DNA from: Cordylochernes scorpioides
Lineage: Eukaryota > Arthropoda > Arachnida > Pseudoscorpiones > Chernetidae
Direction: 5' to 3'
DNA: 64,000 bases
NCBI GenBank assembly: GCA_030710605.1
Contig: CP092876.1
Location: forward strand, 60,249,245-60,313,244
Under the pieces are notes generated by a model. It saw nothing but the letters and a program-made list of their open reading frames with translations, did no database searches and had not been told where the DNA came from. Shown here piece after piece: positions 1-10,550 of the stretch; position 1 is the first letter of the stretch, and every line of letters begins with the position of its first letter. The translations under genes were made by a program, and so were the position numbers.

Positions 1-486
1 TGTTATTTTTTAAAATTACATTTTAATCGAATTATTATTTCAGGAATTAAGTCTAACATAATTCTACGTTCTAGCTGAGCTTACTTTTTGTTTATTATTG
101 TCTCTAACCGAATTATTTTGGATACTTGCTACATTTTTCTACTCATAGATGGCGCCAGTGGTACCTTTTAAAAAATGGCTTGGTCAATTTTACTGCCTTC
201 GCGCGATTTTTCTTTGTTAATTTATTGTAATTATTTTTGTTATTAATTCTTGGTAAAAATATAATTATATTTTCAAAGAAAAAAATTATTAATATAATTT
301 GCTTTGGAAAAAATATCTTATGGTAAAAATGTTTAGACATAATGTGGAATTAAAAACTTTGATATTTTATATTTATGTTTATCATTGCAGTATAAGAGAG
401 CTGTAGAAATTTTATTTTAAATATATATGTTAAGAAAAATAGTGTTCGGAATATATTTCTAATTTTCATATATTTATGTTTATAAA
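1..486. other. AT-rich stretch, no gene seen
   Basis: I see only AT-rich sequence with short spurious reading frames. No recognisable motif, terminal repeat or RNA structure was found up to the Helitron terminus that starts at 487. Confidence 0.6.
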
Positions 487-520
487 CTAGCCAATATACC
501 CAGCTTCGCCCATAAAAACA
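487..520 (-). mobile_element. Helitron 3' terminus (minus strand)
   Basis: Read on the minus strand, a GC-rich hairpin (GGGCGAAGCTGGG type) is followed by a short spacer and CTAG, then T. This is the layout of a Helitron 3' end. It resembles the termini at 45401, 11106 and 60248. The body would extend to the right, but I could not place a 5' TC end. Confidence 0.55.
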
Positions 521-1046
521 AATTTTCAGATTGAAAACCCCCACTCCCTACTGAATCTATCCTTATCAAGAAAAATTTAATTTTGTTATTCTTCACCAAA
601 ACTACTGTAGGAATCATTGGAATTTTTTCCAGTAGGTAGCTGAATATATAGATTGACATAAAAGATATTTAAATAATAAAATTAGACAATAAACAAACCA
701 TTTGGAATATTTAGGGGGTTATAAACTGATCATAATTATTATATACTAACCTGATTGACTTAGCTTCTCTCCAAGTAAATGTGCTTACCAGACGAATATC
801 GTTTTTAACAAATGTTATTTATCATTGTCATTATAACTACAAATTATTTACTTCAGAGTGAGTAATTAGAAATAAAAATAAAATGAATAATAATTTATAT
901 AGAATTATTTATTGAACAAGCACTCACTCTGGGAGACCCCGAGCGAAGCAGTGTCAAAATATATAATTGCAATGAATATTATTTAACTCAAAACAGCATT
1001 ATATTTTATACTGTAGTGTGTCGATTCATTAGTCCAGCGATGGCTC

Positions 1047-1346
1047 AGAAAGTCTCTCAAAGTTAGCGTTTTATTGGTATTACTTATTAGCTACATTTAT
1101 ATGGGAAGACAAATAGGACAACCCCCTAGAATGCACATTCTGGTCCTCTCTGGTTTCCACCGCTGTACCGCGCCGCGCAGCGGTCGTCATCTCCTATTTC
1201 ATGGCGCCGCTTGTATATTTTTGTTGACGGCGTGGTGCGTCATCCCAGCAGGCTGGAAGGAAATCTCTCAGCCCCCACAATACATATAGACTTGGGTAAA
1301 TATTCACTTGGGTAAAACCTCGTCGTTGCCCTGTTCATTAGACTAG
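1047..1346 (+). mobile_element. Helitron 3' portion, degraded
   Basis: A GC-richer patch (about 1100-1260) leads into 'gggtaaaacc', an eroded GC hairpin and 'ttcattagactag' followed by T. The CTAG end is at 1343-1346. The order matches the intact Helitron at 59741-60248, but the terminal hairpin has decayed. The 5' end is not placed. Confidence 0.5.
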
Positions 1347-2430
1347 TTATACATATTTTAGCAAAATGGATCGGGTTCTAGTTTTAAAAAGATGACCAAT
1401 TTGAAATATTTTTTTGCCTGATTGCCTGTGAGCAAATTGATGAAAATTCTGAAAAAGAAAAGTTGATTTAAAACGCTTTTATATGACTGAGCAAAAAAGA
1501 GGGTGGAAGCTGTCAATATATATATATATATATTGTAACTAGAAAATTAACATTTTGTTGTAATTTATATAATTCCATTAGATTATAAATTGCTATTTAA
1601 AAGCGTCAATTATTTTTTTCTCGTCAGAAATTGCATTTTTAATTCATCAAATGTATAAATATTAGTAATCGACATGTGGGCAACGGCCTGTGATATGGGG
1701 GTTAACAGGTATTTTAAGAGAGCCTTCACTTTTGTAGATCGTGAATCAACAGAGATAGTACTAATAGGGCTTGGTGTACAATGTGTATATGTCGTATTCT
1801 ATATGTTGTAGATATACAATGTTTTACATATAAACACCAATTCTTATGGATTACCTTTTAACTCCAAATAAGCCATCAGTAACTTAAAATGGCGTTTAAT
1901 GAAGTACTATCGGGAAAGAAGGGCGAGGCACCCAGAATGGTAGGATAACTGATGTGTCGTTGACATTGTTCAAGAAGCTCAGAGAGGAAGTAAACATATC
2001 GGCCATGCCAGTTCTTGATTGGACAGAGACGTCAAAAAGGTCCGCGCTCTCTCTCAAGTCACAATTAGCATATAAGCTGGGTTCCTTCTGAGACCAGAAG
2101 TAAATGAGCCAGTGCATATGCTAGCGGCTGTGCAGCAGCAGAATATCCAGGAATCAGGTGCAGTTAAGTTGACATCCTGCAAGATTGAACAGCGTTTCCA
2201 GGACTATTCATAGTCCATTTTCACCTTCCCGGGCGCCCCCTCTAAACCGAGGTAACTATGTTCCTAAGTGTGTGGTCTTTTGGTTTGAGGCTAGTGCGCT
2301 CCCACTCTGACCCATGACTGCAAGTTATATGAGAAGCCTACTGTGTCGATGTCGGCTCCACAAATTACAACATATAGGGTGTATTAGGTAGATTGGGAAT
2401 AACCACAATGGAATTTGAATTGAAGTTTAT
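1347..2430. other. Unassigned AT-rich sequence
   Basis: It contains a short (TA)n run near 1518-1533. A mixed-composition block at about 1890-2350 has a minus-strand frame (1896-2117) that I do not recognise. No supported gene. Confidence 0.5.
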
Positions 2431-2432
2431 TG

Positions 2433-3473
2433 CTAGTAAGAATTAAAAAATGAAATGAAATTTGGCACAGTAATAGTTTTATCTATTATTTTGACTATTT
2501 CAATGTAGATTCCATTATTAGCTACATCAGTCTCGAGGCGAGTGCGGAATAGAGCAAAAGCCTTGATGACAATGACCTTGTTCATTTGGGTCATCACCAT
2601 GTGAACTGCTTTCCTGACAGACTGGATGGTGTTGTGGGGGAGTTTTGTAGTTGAGGGGGTTGCAGTCGGGAGAGTTAGGAGCCAAATATCAGGACTCCAG
2701 TGATTGGGGATGTTAAGTGTCAGCCACGATTGTGTCTTTTTACCTTGTGGGCTGGAGCTGAGTACTGTTGGAAGATATACTTCCTTCCTGCGGCCACTAT
2801 GTCCATCCAAGGCTTCACAGCGGTTTCCAGGACATTGATTTAGGTGTCAGCGTTCATCCTATGGCCTCAAAGAAATGGGGAGGCATGACATCACCTTCAC
2901 TGCTGAAAACGCAAGGACCATCACGGAGGCAAAAAATTTAATGAGCATCACAACAAATATCTCTGAAGGGTCTTTACAGATCCAGCAATCATTCCTGAGA
3001 TTTACCTTTTTATCAAGGAAGAATCGTAGCATGCCACAAGATTTATGTTTCCGATTGTTGAGGAGGGCAGCAGCCTTTCCTTTTCTTCTATCCCTTATAT
3101 TTTTAGTCAGCAACTGGCATTTATGGAGGAAATAGGACTTGAGACCACGGTCCTCGTGAACAGTTCTGACAAATGTCATAGGGCCAATGTCAATTTCCTT
3201 GGCTATGGCCCTCATGCTATTCCCAGGGTTTCCATCAATCTTCTCCTTGACATTTTTGACAAATTCTTCACCTCTTACCCTGTCCGATCGACGCGAAGGA
3301 TTTTTCCTCGTAGTCATTACCTCTTTGTTACTTTAGGCCTCATAAAACTGCTTCTTTACATGATAAACAGTGGTTTTGGGAATCTCAAGAAAATTCACTA
3401 TCTCATTGGGGCTCCATCCAGCGCGCATGATGATGATGGCTGCTTGATTTCCGAATTCTCGATTATTGTTCAT
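2433..3473 (-). pseudogene. Mariner-family transposase, dead (NSPDCNP-type clade)
   Basis: Tc1/mariner superfamily transposases cut and paste DNA with a DDE/D triad. Reading begins at the ATG at 3473 with a helix-turn-helix region (WSPNEIVNF, then IPKTTVYHV). After a stop it continues through RSDRVRGEEFVKNVKEKID, a second HTH (MRAIAKEIDIGPMTFVRTVHED) and the middle of the catalytic domain (KVNLRNDCWICKDPSE). The triad is destroyed. The segment that normally carries the first Asp has collapsed to 'LDKKVN'. The second site reads QQYSAPAHK, with Tyr where Asp belongs. The third block is scrambled into TLPTATPST. About 1.04 kb is close to a full-length ORF. Family assignment rests on remembered motif order. 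Confidence 0.75.
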
Positions 3474-3592
3474 TACTAACTGCACCCACATGCCCTGTTA
3501 AATTTCATATGAATATGGCCAAGATATATGAAAAAGCATTTTTTTTACCTGAAGTAGTATATGTCTTAAGTTATTTTTAATTTAATAAAATA

Positions 3593-3660
3593 CAACAACA
3601 ACAACAACAAAAGCCTTTATTTAGGGTCACTGACCCTATACAGGATTCACCAGAGGTATG
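3593..3660 (-). other. LINE A 3' end: hairpin plus (TTG)n tail
   Basis: On the minus strand 'gaatcctgtat' is followed by a perfect 7-bp hairpin (AGGGTCA-G-TGACCCT, 3623-3637), 'aaataaaggctt' and a TTG repeat tail. Equivalent ends with paired changes occur at 26631-26670, 27227-27266 and 52412-52452. It is probably the RT recognition structure for target-primed reverse transcription. Confidence 0.75.
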
Positions 3661-3811
3661 CATAAGAACAAAGCAGTGAGACAAAGGAAACAACGATATA
3701 GACAGAAGAAAAAGAAAAAAAAGAGAAAAAAAAACAAGAAAGAGAAAGAAGGAAGCAAGAAAAACAACACAAAAAGAGTATCAGTAAGAAAGTGAGGAGT
3801 GAGTGTCACTT

Positions 3812-6800
3812 GGCCTTCTTCTGAGATATGGACTTGTGGAAACCATAAAACGCCATAGCAATATACTTATTCTGGGTCATATTGTCAATTATTGATGGGA
3901 GTGAAGCACAGAGTTGCCCAGTTTTGAGCATAAGGGTTCTTCTTTTAGTTTTGAATTACAGAAGGTACAAATCGGGTCCTCACCGCAGAGCATCTTGGTG
4001 TGGTTTTCTCTAAAAAAACTTGAAAGTATTCTAACTTGTGCGAGTAGTCTTACAACCGGGAAAGGAAAATCACCTAAAAGGTATCCCTCCGTCATGAAAG
4101 ATATGTGAATGCTTTGTAGTGAGAGTATAGCTTAGATTTATCCATTCTTGTAAGGTCGTTTTGTATAGATTGATCTTCCGCTGTTTTTAAGAGCCCTGTA
4201 ATCGCGCTCCTCAGCGTTTCAGGATCATCACAGGAAACAAGTGCAGGGGATCCATTATTGTTAAGCAGATTGGTGAGCTTTTTAATGAAACCGATGGGTG
4301 TGCCCGAAGCATTAGACAGTTCCCGTGTTCTATTAAAACATATACGCGGCAATCTGTCACTGCTTATATTCAACACCCGCAGCCAATACTTCAGGGTTAA
4401 TTTTAAAGCTGTTACACTCAAAGAGATACGACCGGTTTCTAATCTGATTATGTAGCCTGGAGTGTATCTGGGAAGATTCAGCAACCTACGGATAAATATG
4501 TCTTGTATACTGTCCAGTAAGTCTTTATGCTCTGTTGCCCACAATGGAGCGGCATACATCAGGACAGCTCTCACTATTGTATCAAAGAGTTTGATTGATA
4601 AATTTATTGACTTTGCTTTTGATTTTATTAATATTGGGTGTGTGGCGTTAATTGCTGTAAGTGCTTTTCCTTTAAAGTAATTTGCCGGGTGAATAGTTGT
4701 TATTGTTGGTGTCAGAGGGAATCCCAAGTATGTATATCTTGAAGTTATTGTTATGGGTTTATCATTCCAGAACCATCTATCCTTATTTGAGGGTTTACCT
4801 CCATTACGGAACACCATAATCTTTGACTTGGACTCATTTAGTGTCATTAAGTTCTCATCGAGATATTCTTTCAGTATTTTGATCTTCTTTTGGAGGTTCA
4901 TCCTGGACTCACCTATAAATGCTATGTCGTCGGCGTACAGCAATAAATGGATATCTCCAAATTCTGGCAAATTCACACTCGGCAGGTCTGAATTATTATA
5001 AATTTCGATTAAGTTCGTGATAAATAATATAAAGAGCAGTGGGGAAAGTGGTTCTCCCTGGAGGACTCCCGAGTTTATCTTAATACTTTCCGTAAATGAT
5101 CCCTTCCATCTGATAGCTAAAGTTGCTTGTTCGTAGTAAATTCTGATCGTACTTATGAATTGGTAACTTATGCCTAGGTTGTAAAGTTTTTTCTAAAGTA
5201 TTGAGTGAGGTACAGTATCAAATGCCTTCCTTAGATCGACAAATATTTTTTCTTAATGATAGTTGGATTAAAGTAGTTAGTGTAAATATGTGGTCAATAC
5301 ATGATCTTCCTTTTCTAAATCCCGCTTGGTTTTCGGGTATAACCCTTCTTCCTTCGACCCATTCCTCCAGTCGTGATCTTAGGATTGATGTGAAAAGCTT
5401 TGACACATTGCTAATCAGTGCAATACCTCGGTAGTTGGAGGGGCTGTTCTTATAACCATTTTTAAGGATTGGGTGTATGGTGGAATTAGTCCAAATTGCT
5501 GGGTATTTTCCAGTCGTCATAACACTATTGCAGAGTTGTTTCAACAGCAGTATGTACGAATCAGGGAGTATTTTTAATACTTCATTGGGGATGCCATCGG
5601 ACCCGCATGCCTTGTTACTCTTCAAACCAGCTATCTCCTTGTATATGTCTGCATTGGTTATCTCTGAGTCCAATATAGGATCGTTCTGAGAAATCACATT
5701 ATGTAAATTACAGATTCTCAAATTTTTCTCTGTAGTCATTAGTTCGCGGTAAAAGTTCAGCCAGTCCTGTATTATAGTATGTCCTGTATTATAGATGTGC
5801 TTTTGTAGAGCGCAATAGTTTTCCAGAAGGTCTTTGACTCTTTAGCATTTCTGAGTATTTCCTATTTTTCATTATCAAAGCCTTTCCTTTTTAGATCCAA
5901 TAAAGCGAGATATTTCTTTCTGGAAGAAGCATAACATTCCTTGTCTTCCAATCTATTTGTGTTTTACGATATTTCTTCAGACTTTCTTTTGCCAGGTTTT
6001 TCATATCATAGCAGTCCTTATCGAATCACGGCTTAGATTTCCTGGGGCCGCCCTTAATTGAGTACGTTATTTTTGCAGATGACATTGCTTCCAAAATTCG
6101 CTGATTGAAAGTGTATACAAGGTCATCGGAGGCTGGTATGTTTTTTTCCCGCAATTCTTCCAGTTTCATTTTAAACATTGCGAGTCCCTCGGCTGACCAT
6201 CTATATCTCGTGATATTATAATCTTCCCGTTTGTTTTTTTTTTCTCATCGAAGTTTTGGCCTTTTATCGTTAAAACCAAAGGGTGGTGGTCAGAGTACAG
6301 TTGGTCATCGACTTTGGATCCAGTAAAATTTGTAGTGAACCTTGTGAGAGTATGCAATAGTCAATAGTCGAAGAGCCTCTTTCAGATATGTATGTAAAAT
6401 CTCCATCTTTATCCCCTCTAGATCTTCCATTAACTATTGTCAAAGAATTATCTTCCAGGAAATCAAGAAGTTTATCAGACAGAGATGTTATTATATGATC
6501 TTTGGCCCTTCTTTCCGATGTTAGAGGGAGCTGGAAATGAAGTGGATTGTGTACTCCTCCCAACTTCCCGGTTCTGATGTTTAAATCTCCAAGTAAATTA
6601 TTTCCTTTCCATCTGCTATTTGCTTTTGAATGTATGTAGACAGTTTATCTAAGTTATGCAGCTGTATTTGGTTTGGAGGAAGGTATACAAATATCAAACA
6701 GATAACATGTTGGAGGGCTCTTGTGTTTGTTGATAAGAAAATAGATAACCAAGTGCCATCCTTTTCTGAACTGTCTACTCTATATTGCCCGCCTTCCCTA

Positions 6801-7010
6801 AAACCGACAATCATACCCCCTGACCCTCTTCCCCTTACAGATTCTTTGGTGGCAGATAATTTGATAATCTTTTAGTGTTATGTTAGTCCTATTCGGGCAC
6901 CATGTTTCAAGTAGAGCAAAAATTTCGTAGTTCTTTATGTGCTCGAGGAGTGGAAATATCGAAAGAATCCTATAGAAACCATTTATATTCCAACATATTA
7001 TTTTTCCGCG
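3812..7010 (-). pseudogene. LINE A ORF2: endonuclease-reverse transcriptase, frameshifted
   Basis: The APE-type endonuclease begins near 7010 (WNINGFYRILSIF, LLETW). It continues through VYLPPN, GDFTYISERGSSTIDYCI and SDHHPLVL (6280-6810), covering the catalytic Ser-Asp-His-His end. RT follows: SNKACGSDGIPNEVLKILP, PSNYRGIALIS, ENQAGFRKGRSCIDHI (5218-5739), then LLLYADDIAF with the YADD catalytic pair and the thumb (4092-4976). A C-terminal Cys-rich region (ICTFC) lies at about 3889-4095. At least three frameshifts and stops separate the blocks; about 5740-6170 is poorly readable. RT and EN would together perform target-primed reverse transcription. No RNase H domain was seen. Confidence 0.85.
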
Positions 7011-7180
7011 ATGTCTCGCGAATTTTCAGAAAAATTTGCATTGTCATCGTCTTGAGAATCATATTTACATGTATTTATGTCAAAGTAACTTTCCGTTATT
7101 TGATTATAGGGTGGAGAATTAATTTGTGATTTTGATATCGTATTTATTCTATTTACACAATTGTTTCTACGAGGTTGTTG

Positions 7181-7834
7181 CTATATAGCATCTCCTGTGC
7201 TATTAACAACTTGGCCGTTCATCACTTTACAGACTTTAACATTTACAAAAAGCTTGTTATCTCTCAAATTCGATTTTATTCCCCTTTCACCCAATTCTTT
7301 CCTTTTTGCAATTAGGATGCGCCGTTGCTCTCTAACATTTTTACTATAATCTTTGCTTATCGAAATTTTAGTATCTCTGAGTTTGTAGGCATTTAAAAAT
7401 ATTTTTGCTCTATCAGCATAATCAGGCACCACAACAAGAACTGGTGCATTGGATCCGCGTGAAAGTCGGTGACATTTTGTTATTTTTAAATCATCTCCGA
7501 TATCCATATTATCTCTAATTATGTTTTGAATCTTTAATTTACAATCTGCCTGATTTTCGTCACCCTCCCTCTCAATACCATAGAATACTAGATTGGACTC
7601 ACGCAGTCTCGCCTCAAAAAATTCGACTCTAGCCTCCAGTTCATTTACCTTTAACGAATTACATGAAGCCAGTTTTTCGGTAGCCTGTTGAGACTCTATA
7701 CATTTAGTTAGCTTCTCCTCTATATTGCAGAATCGCATATCCCAATCGTCCATTCGAGTCTCTATTTTGGTAAGTCTGATGTCAATTCTCTCTCCTAGAC
7801 TCTTTATTTCCGCCGCCATGTTTAAGATTAGCAT
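7181..7834 (-). CDS. LINE A ORF1 protein (coiled coil plus RRM-like, L1-ORF1p type)
   Basis: 217 residues, intact. Residues 5-80 are heptad-rich (EIKSLGERIDIRLTKIETRM and on) and predict a coiled coil for trimerisation. The middle, from about residue 80, reads RLRESNLVFYGIEREGDENQ and then CHRLSRG, followed by PVLVVVPDYADRAKIFLNAY. This is the order of an RRM-like domain. The basic C-terminal part follows (ISKDYSKNVREQRRILIAKR, then NLRDNKLFVN). This layout matches Transposase_22/L1 ORF1p-type RNA-binding chaperones that coat retrotransposon RNA. The C-terminal piece is repeated in LINE B at 24043-24186, which confirms family membership. The true start may lie upstream, in frame with the 2A leader. 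Confidence 0.75.
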   Translation of the reverse strand: MLILNMAAEIKSLGERIDIRLTKIETRMDDWDMRFCNIEEKLTKCIESQQATEKLASCNSLKVNELEARVEFFEARLRESNLVFYGIEREGDENQADCKLKIQNIIRDNMDIGDDLKITKCHRLSRGSNAPVLVVVPDYADRAKIFLNAYKLRDTKISISKDYSKNVREQRRILIAKRKELGERGIKSNLRDNKLFVNVKVCKVMNGQVVNSTGDAI

Positions 7835-7848
7835 TTTTAGCTCGCCAT

Positions 7849-8154
7849 CTATTGATTCTCTCTCTCTCCTGAGTGTACTGGCGCAGGCAATGTAGTTTGC
7901 TTTTTGGTTGGGGGGCCTGGGTTTTGTTCAATGCCTGAGATAAATAATAGAGCCAAAATGATACATAGCAGTCTTTTTTGGTTACCGGATATATTCCCAG
8001 ATGGTAAGTTTATATTTAGACCACATTGTCCATCATTATCCCTTCGTACTGAGATTTTTGCATAGTGCGTTACCTTGAGTAAATTTACATATTTAGTGTT
8101 GTATACCACGAGTATTAAGAGTAACAGTATTATCCCTTTCATAGTATAAGGCAA
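7849..8154 (-). CDS. LINE A leader peptide with signal-anchor and 2A-like motif
   Basis: A 101-residue frame at the 5' end of LINE A. Residues 7-18 form a hydrophobic segment like a signal peptide or anchor. Residues 62-72 are a second hydrophobic run leading directly into SGIEQNPGP (73-81, genome 7912-7938). The NPGP core with preceding I-E-x is the ribosome-skipping 2A signature. The first canonical Asp is Gly here. Leader-2A arrangements are known in some invertebrate non-LTR retrotransposons. The frame ends at a (GA)n tract and a stop just before ORF1, so it was probably once fused in frame to ORF1 and later frameshifted. Confidence 0.7.
   Translation of the reverse strand: MPYTMKGIILLLLILVVYNTKYVNLLKVTHYAKISVRRDNDGQCGLNINLPSGNISGNQKRLLCIILALLFISGIEQNPGPPTKKQTTLPAPVHSGERENQ
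7912..7938 (-). other. 2A-like ribosome-skipping motif
   Basis: Encodes S-G-I-E-Q-N-P-G-P directly after a Leu/Ile-rich stretch. In characterised 2A peptides translation skips between the Gly and the final Pro. Whether Gly in place of the usual Asp still supports skipping cannot be told from sequence. Confidence 0.65.
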
Positions 8155-8259
8155 ATATACACTGAAATATTAGTAATATAAACTATATTTACCGGAGCGG
8201 TGCTGCACGTGCTGCTTATTGTCCGGCCACCTAGCGGCGAATCCCAATTTAATAAAATA

Positions 8260-8360
8260 AATAATGCCTCCAGAGCTAAGTTTCTTGTAAAACCTTTTAT
8301 TTACTCAAGATTTCAGACTTATCAGCCCTTCGACGGGAGTATCATATTAACTGAATTAAA
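8260..8360 (-). mobile_element. Penelope-like 3'-end fragment
   Basis: This shares with 52515-52612 the order (minus strand): hairpin-like GGGCTGATAAGTCT, GAAATC, a poly-A-rich stretch, then 'agaaacttagctctgg'. LINE A inserted beside it. I infer that it is a Penelope-like element end because of the GAAA-flanked hairpin. No coding is present. Confidence 0.35.
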
Positions 8361-8459
8361 CACGGAAATATTCCCAATTTACCTGATACACCCTGTATAT
8401 AATACCATTGACCCTATAAAATATCATTTGAACCCTAGAACGATACTATAACGAAGCGA

Positions 8460-8880
8460 ATTCTCGGCTGCTTTAAGCCCCAAGCTAGTTTAGATGGGGA
8501 TCTTTATAGCCTTAGTCTGCAACTCATAAAAAAAAGACAGCTTTGCTTATAAACCTAGGACCATTACACAGTATCAGCCTCTAAATTACATCAAGGAATA
8601 CATTGTTAAACCGCCATGACATAAAGCTGGCCCTCAGCGCAATCTAGTTTGCCATCAGGTTGAATATCTCAAATATGTTTCTTGATATGCATTTTTGTTT
8701 CTTATATGTTCAAATATATGTGCTGAAATTAATCAAGTTTAACCCCTTTACAAACCTCGTTATTTATTTCATCCCTAAATATAACATTCAAGTAAGTAGT
8801 TCAAAAACAACCATGTTTGCAGCTCTTTTTTTTTTAACAAAAATAGAAAAATTAGACTCTGCACTGTAATGGTTTACTTA
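8460..8880. other. Unassigned stretch
   Basis: AT-rich, with a few poly-T runs. I see no gene, repeat terminus or RNA structure that I can support. Confidence 0.5.
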
Positions 8881-8884
8881 TACT

Positions 8885-10110
8885 TTTGCTACTAGAGGTT
8901 CTTACAGTTTGCGACAATGGTGATTTGAAATATATTATGGCTCTTTCATCTCCTGGATTAGGTGAATCCTTGTCCTCCGAGATCTGTCTTTTATATTCCG
9001 CTTGATTGTCTTCCATGGTCATTCCTACTTGCATGCCAGGTATGAACAGATTGGAGTCCATATGACAGGATCTACTACACTGAACTTTCTCGGCCTAAGT
9101 TTGAACCTGTTCCTATGGTATTCTCGGCCATTTGGTGTCCTTACCAGTAAAAGCGAGGATTTTCGTGCTTCACCAACAATGTTCTCCGTATTCATCGTCC
9201 AGATTCATAAATCCAGTGATCTAAAAGCTCTCTTTGGGCTTCCTACATATTTTTGTTGATGTTCTCTCTCTGCATTTCATAATTCTTACCTGTTTCTGGG
9301 TAGTTGGCGATTTCTGTATTCGCTCTTCAGGAACCTGGGTTAAATAAATAAATAATCTGTATCAAACAGTGGTTTCAGTTTTTCTGGGAATAAGTTGAAA
9401 GAATTTGCATAGACCTTCACATAAATATCTGAGTTAAGGATGGCAAGTCATATTTCAGTGTGATGCTGAGCTCCAAAAAATCAAAATTGGGGTCTCTTTC
9501 AGATTTTACTGCTTTAATTATCAATCCTTTGACTGTTTATATTGTTCTCGCATATTGTACATTAATTCTTAGATACTTGGGACTGGTGGTTTAGTGCTCG
9601 AAATTATATTTCATAGAAATTTCTGAATCCAGTATAGAGTTGAATGGTGGTCCATTGTCTGAAACATGAATTCTTGGAATTCCATATGTCCTCAACATGG
9701 TCTTCAGATGAATGCTGATGTCCAACTCTCTCTTTTTTTGCTAGGCAATTTTCCAAGTTCAACAAACTTTAGTCCACAACCTAAATAGAATTAGTTACAT
9801 CCAGCTCCACGAAGTCAAATACACTTTTTTTCCCAAATCAATTATGGAATATCATGAGCTATTTTTACTCTTTGAAATTCTTTCTTGCATATTCCTGACA
9901 TGTTCTTCATTTTGTGACTTCATTTTTTACTTGTTTCTTCATTCTTGATCAGTAAAATGATGATATTTCTTGTTCCATAGTCTATATTATTCCTTGATGA
10001 GAACCATGATAAACTTTCAATATTTGTTTTCGAAGAGTTGATGGTATTGTGATGCAATTTCCTTTATACTCGATTTTTTCACTTTGATTATTTCATCTTG
10101 AAAATACCAT
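8885..10110 (-). pseudogene. Ty3/Gypsy integrase relic
   Basis: Minus-strand translation across stops gives, in order: a zinc-binding H2C2-like segment (CITIPSTLRKQILKVYHGSHQ, then RTCQEY), the integrase core (YGIPRIHVSDNGPPFNSILD, where the Asp of SDNGP is the second catalytic Asp, then NVQYARTI and TVKGLI), and a C-terminal region (ENIVGEARKSSLLLVRTPNG, then HRNRFKLRPR). This is a Gypsy-type pol 3' end that would insert retroviral-type cDNA. It carries many stops and is broken by a small LINE 3' end (about 9262-9356). No RT or gag was found next to it, so it is a lone fragment. It is not covered by any long open frame. Confidence 0.75.
9262..9356 (+). mobile_element. Truncated LINE 3' end
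   Basis: It ends in 'tcaggaacctgggttaaataaataaat', nearly the same as the end at 28840-28876 ('aagaaacctgggttacctaa', then ataaata repeats). It interrupts the Gypsy integrase, consistent with a 5'-truncated insertion. Confidence 0.5.
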
Positions 10111-10335
10111 TAAGCCCCAAGTTCTTCATGAAGATAAGCTTTTTATTTTAACCGTTAATTCTTAGCATAATTAATCAGCTGTAAGGAAAGAAGTCCAAGT
10201 GGCTATGCAAGTAATGCATTTTATATTGTTGCATCAATTTTAATGCGCCCTACATTTATTAAAAATATTCTATGATCTACTTATATATTTGCCTTATTCT
10301 GTCTGTCTGAAGCTCACGGATGGGATTTTTCATAA

Positions 10336-10406
10336 CCATCGGTGGTTCAGTGGTAGAATGCTCGCCTGCCACGCGGGCGGCCCGGGTTCGATTCCCGGCC
10401 GATGCA
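10336..10406 (+). tRNA. trnG-GCC: tRNA-Gly (anticodon GCC), possibly pseudogene
   Basis: 71 nt folding as a cloverleaf. D-arm GGTTCAGTGG, anticodon arm CTCGC-CTGCCAC-GCGGG with GCC anticodon, T-arm CCCGG-GTTCGATT-CCCGG, acceptor 3' strand CCGATGC with discriminator A, then a run of T (Pol III terminator). A and B boxes are canonical. Position 1 is C, which cannot pair with C72, so the first acceptor pair is lost. It lies inside a Helitron, so it may be a captured copy rather than the locus supplying tRNA. Anticodon assignment is firm; function is uncertain. Confidence 0.85.
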
Positions 10407-10518
10407 TTTTTTTTTTTTTTTACAATTTTTAAAACTCATTTATATATTATACAAGAATGACATCCACGGCGCCAATTTATAATTGTAACGAATAGTATTT
10501 GAATAAAAGCATTTAATC

Positions 10519-10550
10519 GGGTAAAACCCGGGGGTTGCCCGGGTCATTCG
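10519..10550 (+). other. Eroded internal Helitron terminator
   Basis: 'gggtaaaacccggg', hairpin CCCGGGGGTTGCCCGGG (10527-10543) and 'tcattcg' match the true 3' end, but the CTAG is replaced by 'tatataat'. It looks like a previous terminus that was bypassed. Confidence 0.65.

Larger units (their letters stand above)
3593..8245 (-). mobile_element. Full-length non-LTR retrotransposon (LINE A) with 14-bp TSD
   Basis: This 4.65-kb element lies between two copies of AATTTAATAAAATA (3579-3592 and 8246-8259), which I read as the target-site duplication. On the minus strand the order is: a GC-rich 5' UTR of about 90 nt, a leader ORF with a 2A-like motif, ORF1, ORF2 (endonuclease then reverse transcriptase), and a 3' UTR ending in a hairpin and a (TTG)n tail. 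The same 3' end occurs in LINE B, C and D in this window. The clade is uncertain; it looks CR1/L2/Jockey-like (EN-RT, no RNase H). Frameshifts in ORF2 make the copy inactive. Confidence 0.85.

Noticed and set aside
8885..10438. Complete Gypsy element with the LTR at 10227
   Set aside because: The integrase is on the minus strand next to what would be the wrong side, RT and gag are absent, and the LTR has its own ATAT duplication.
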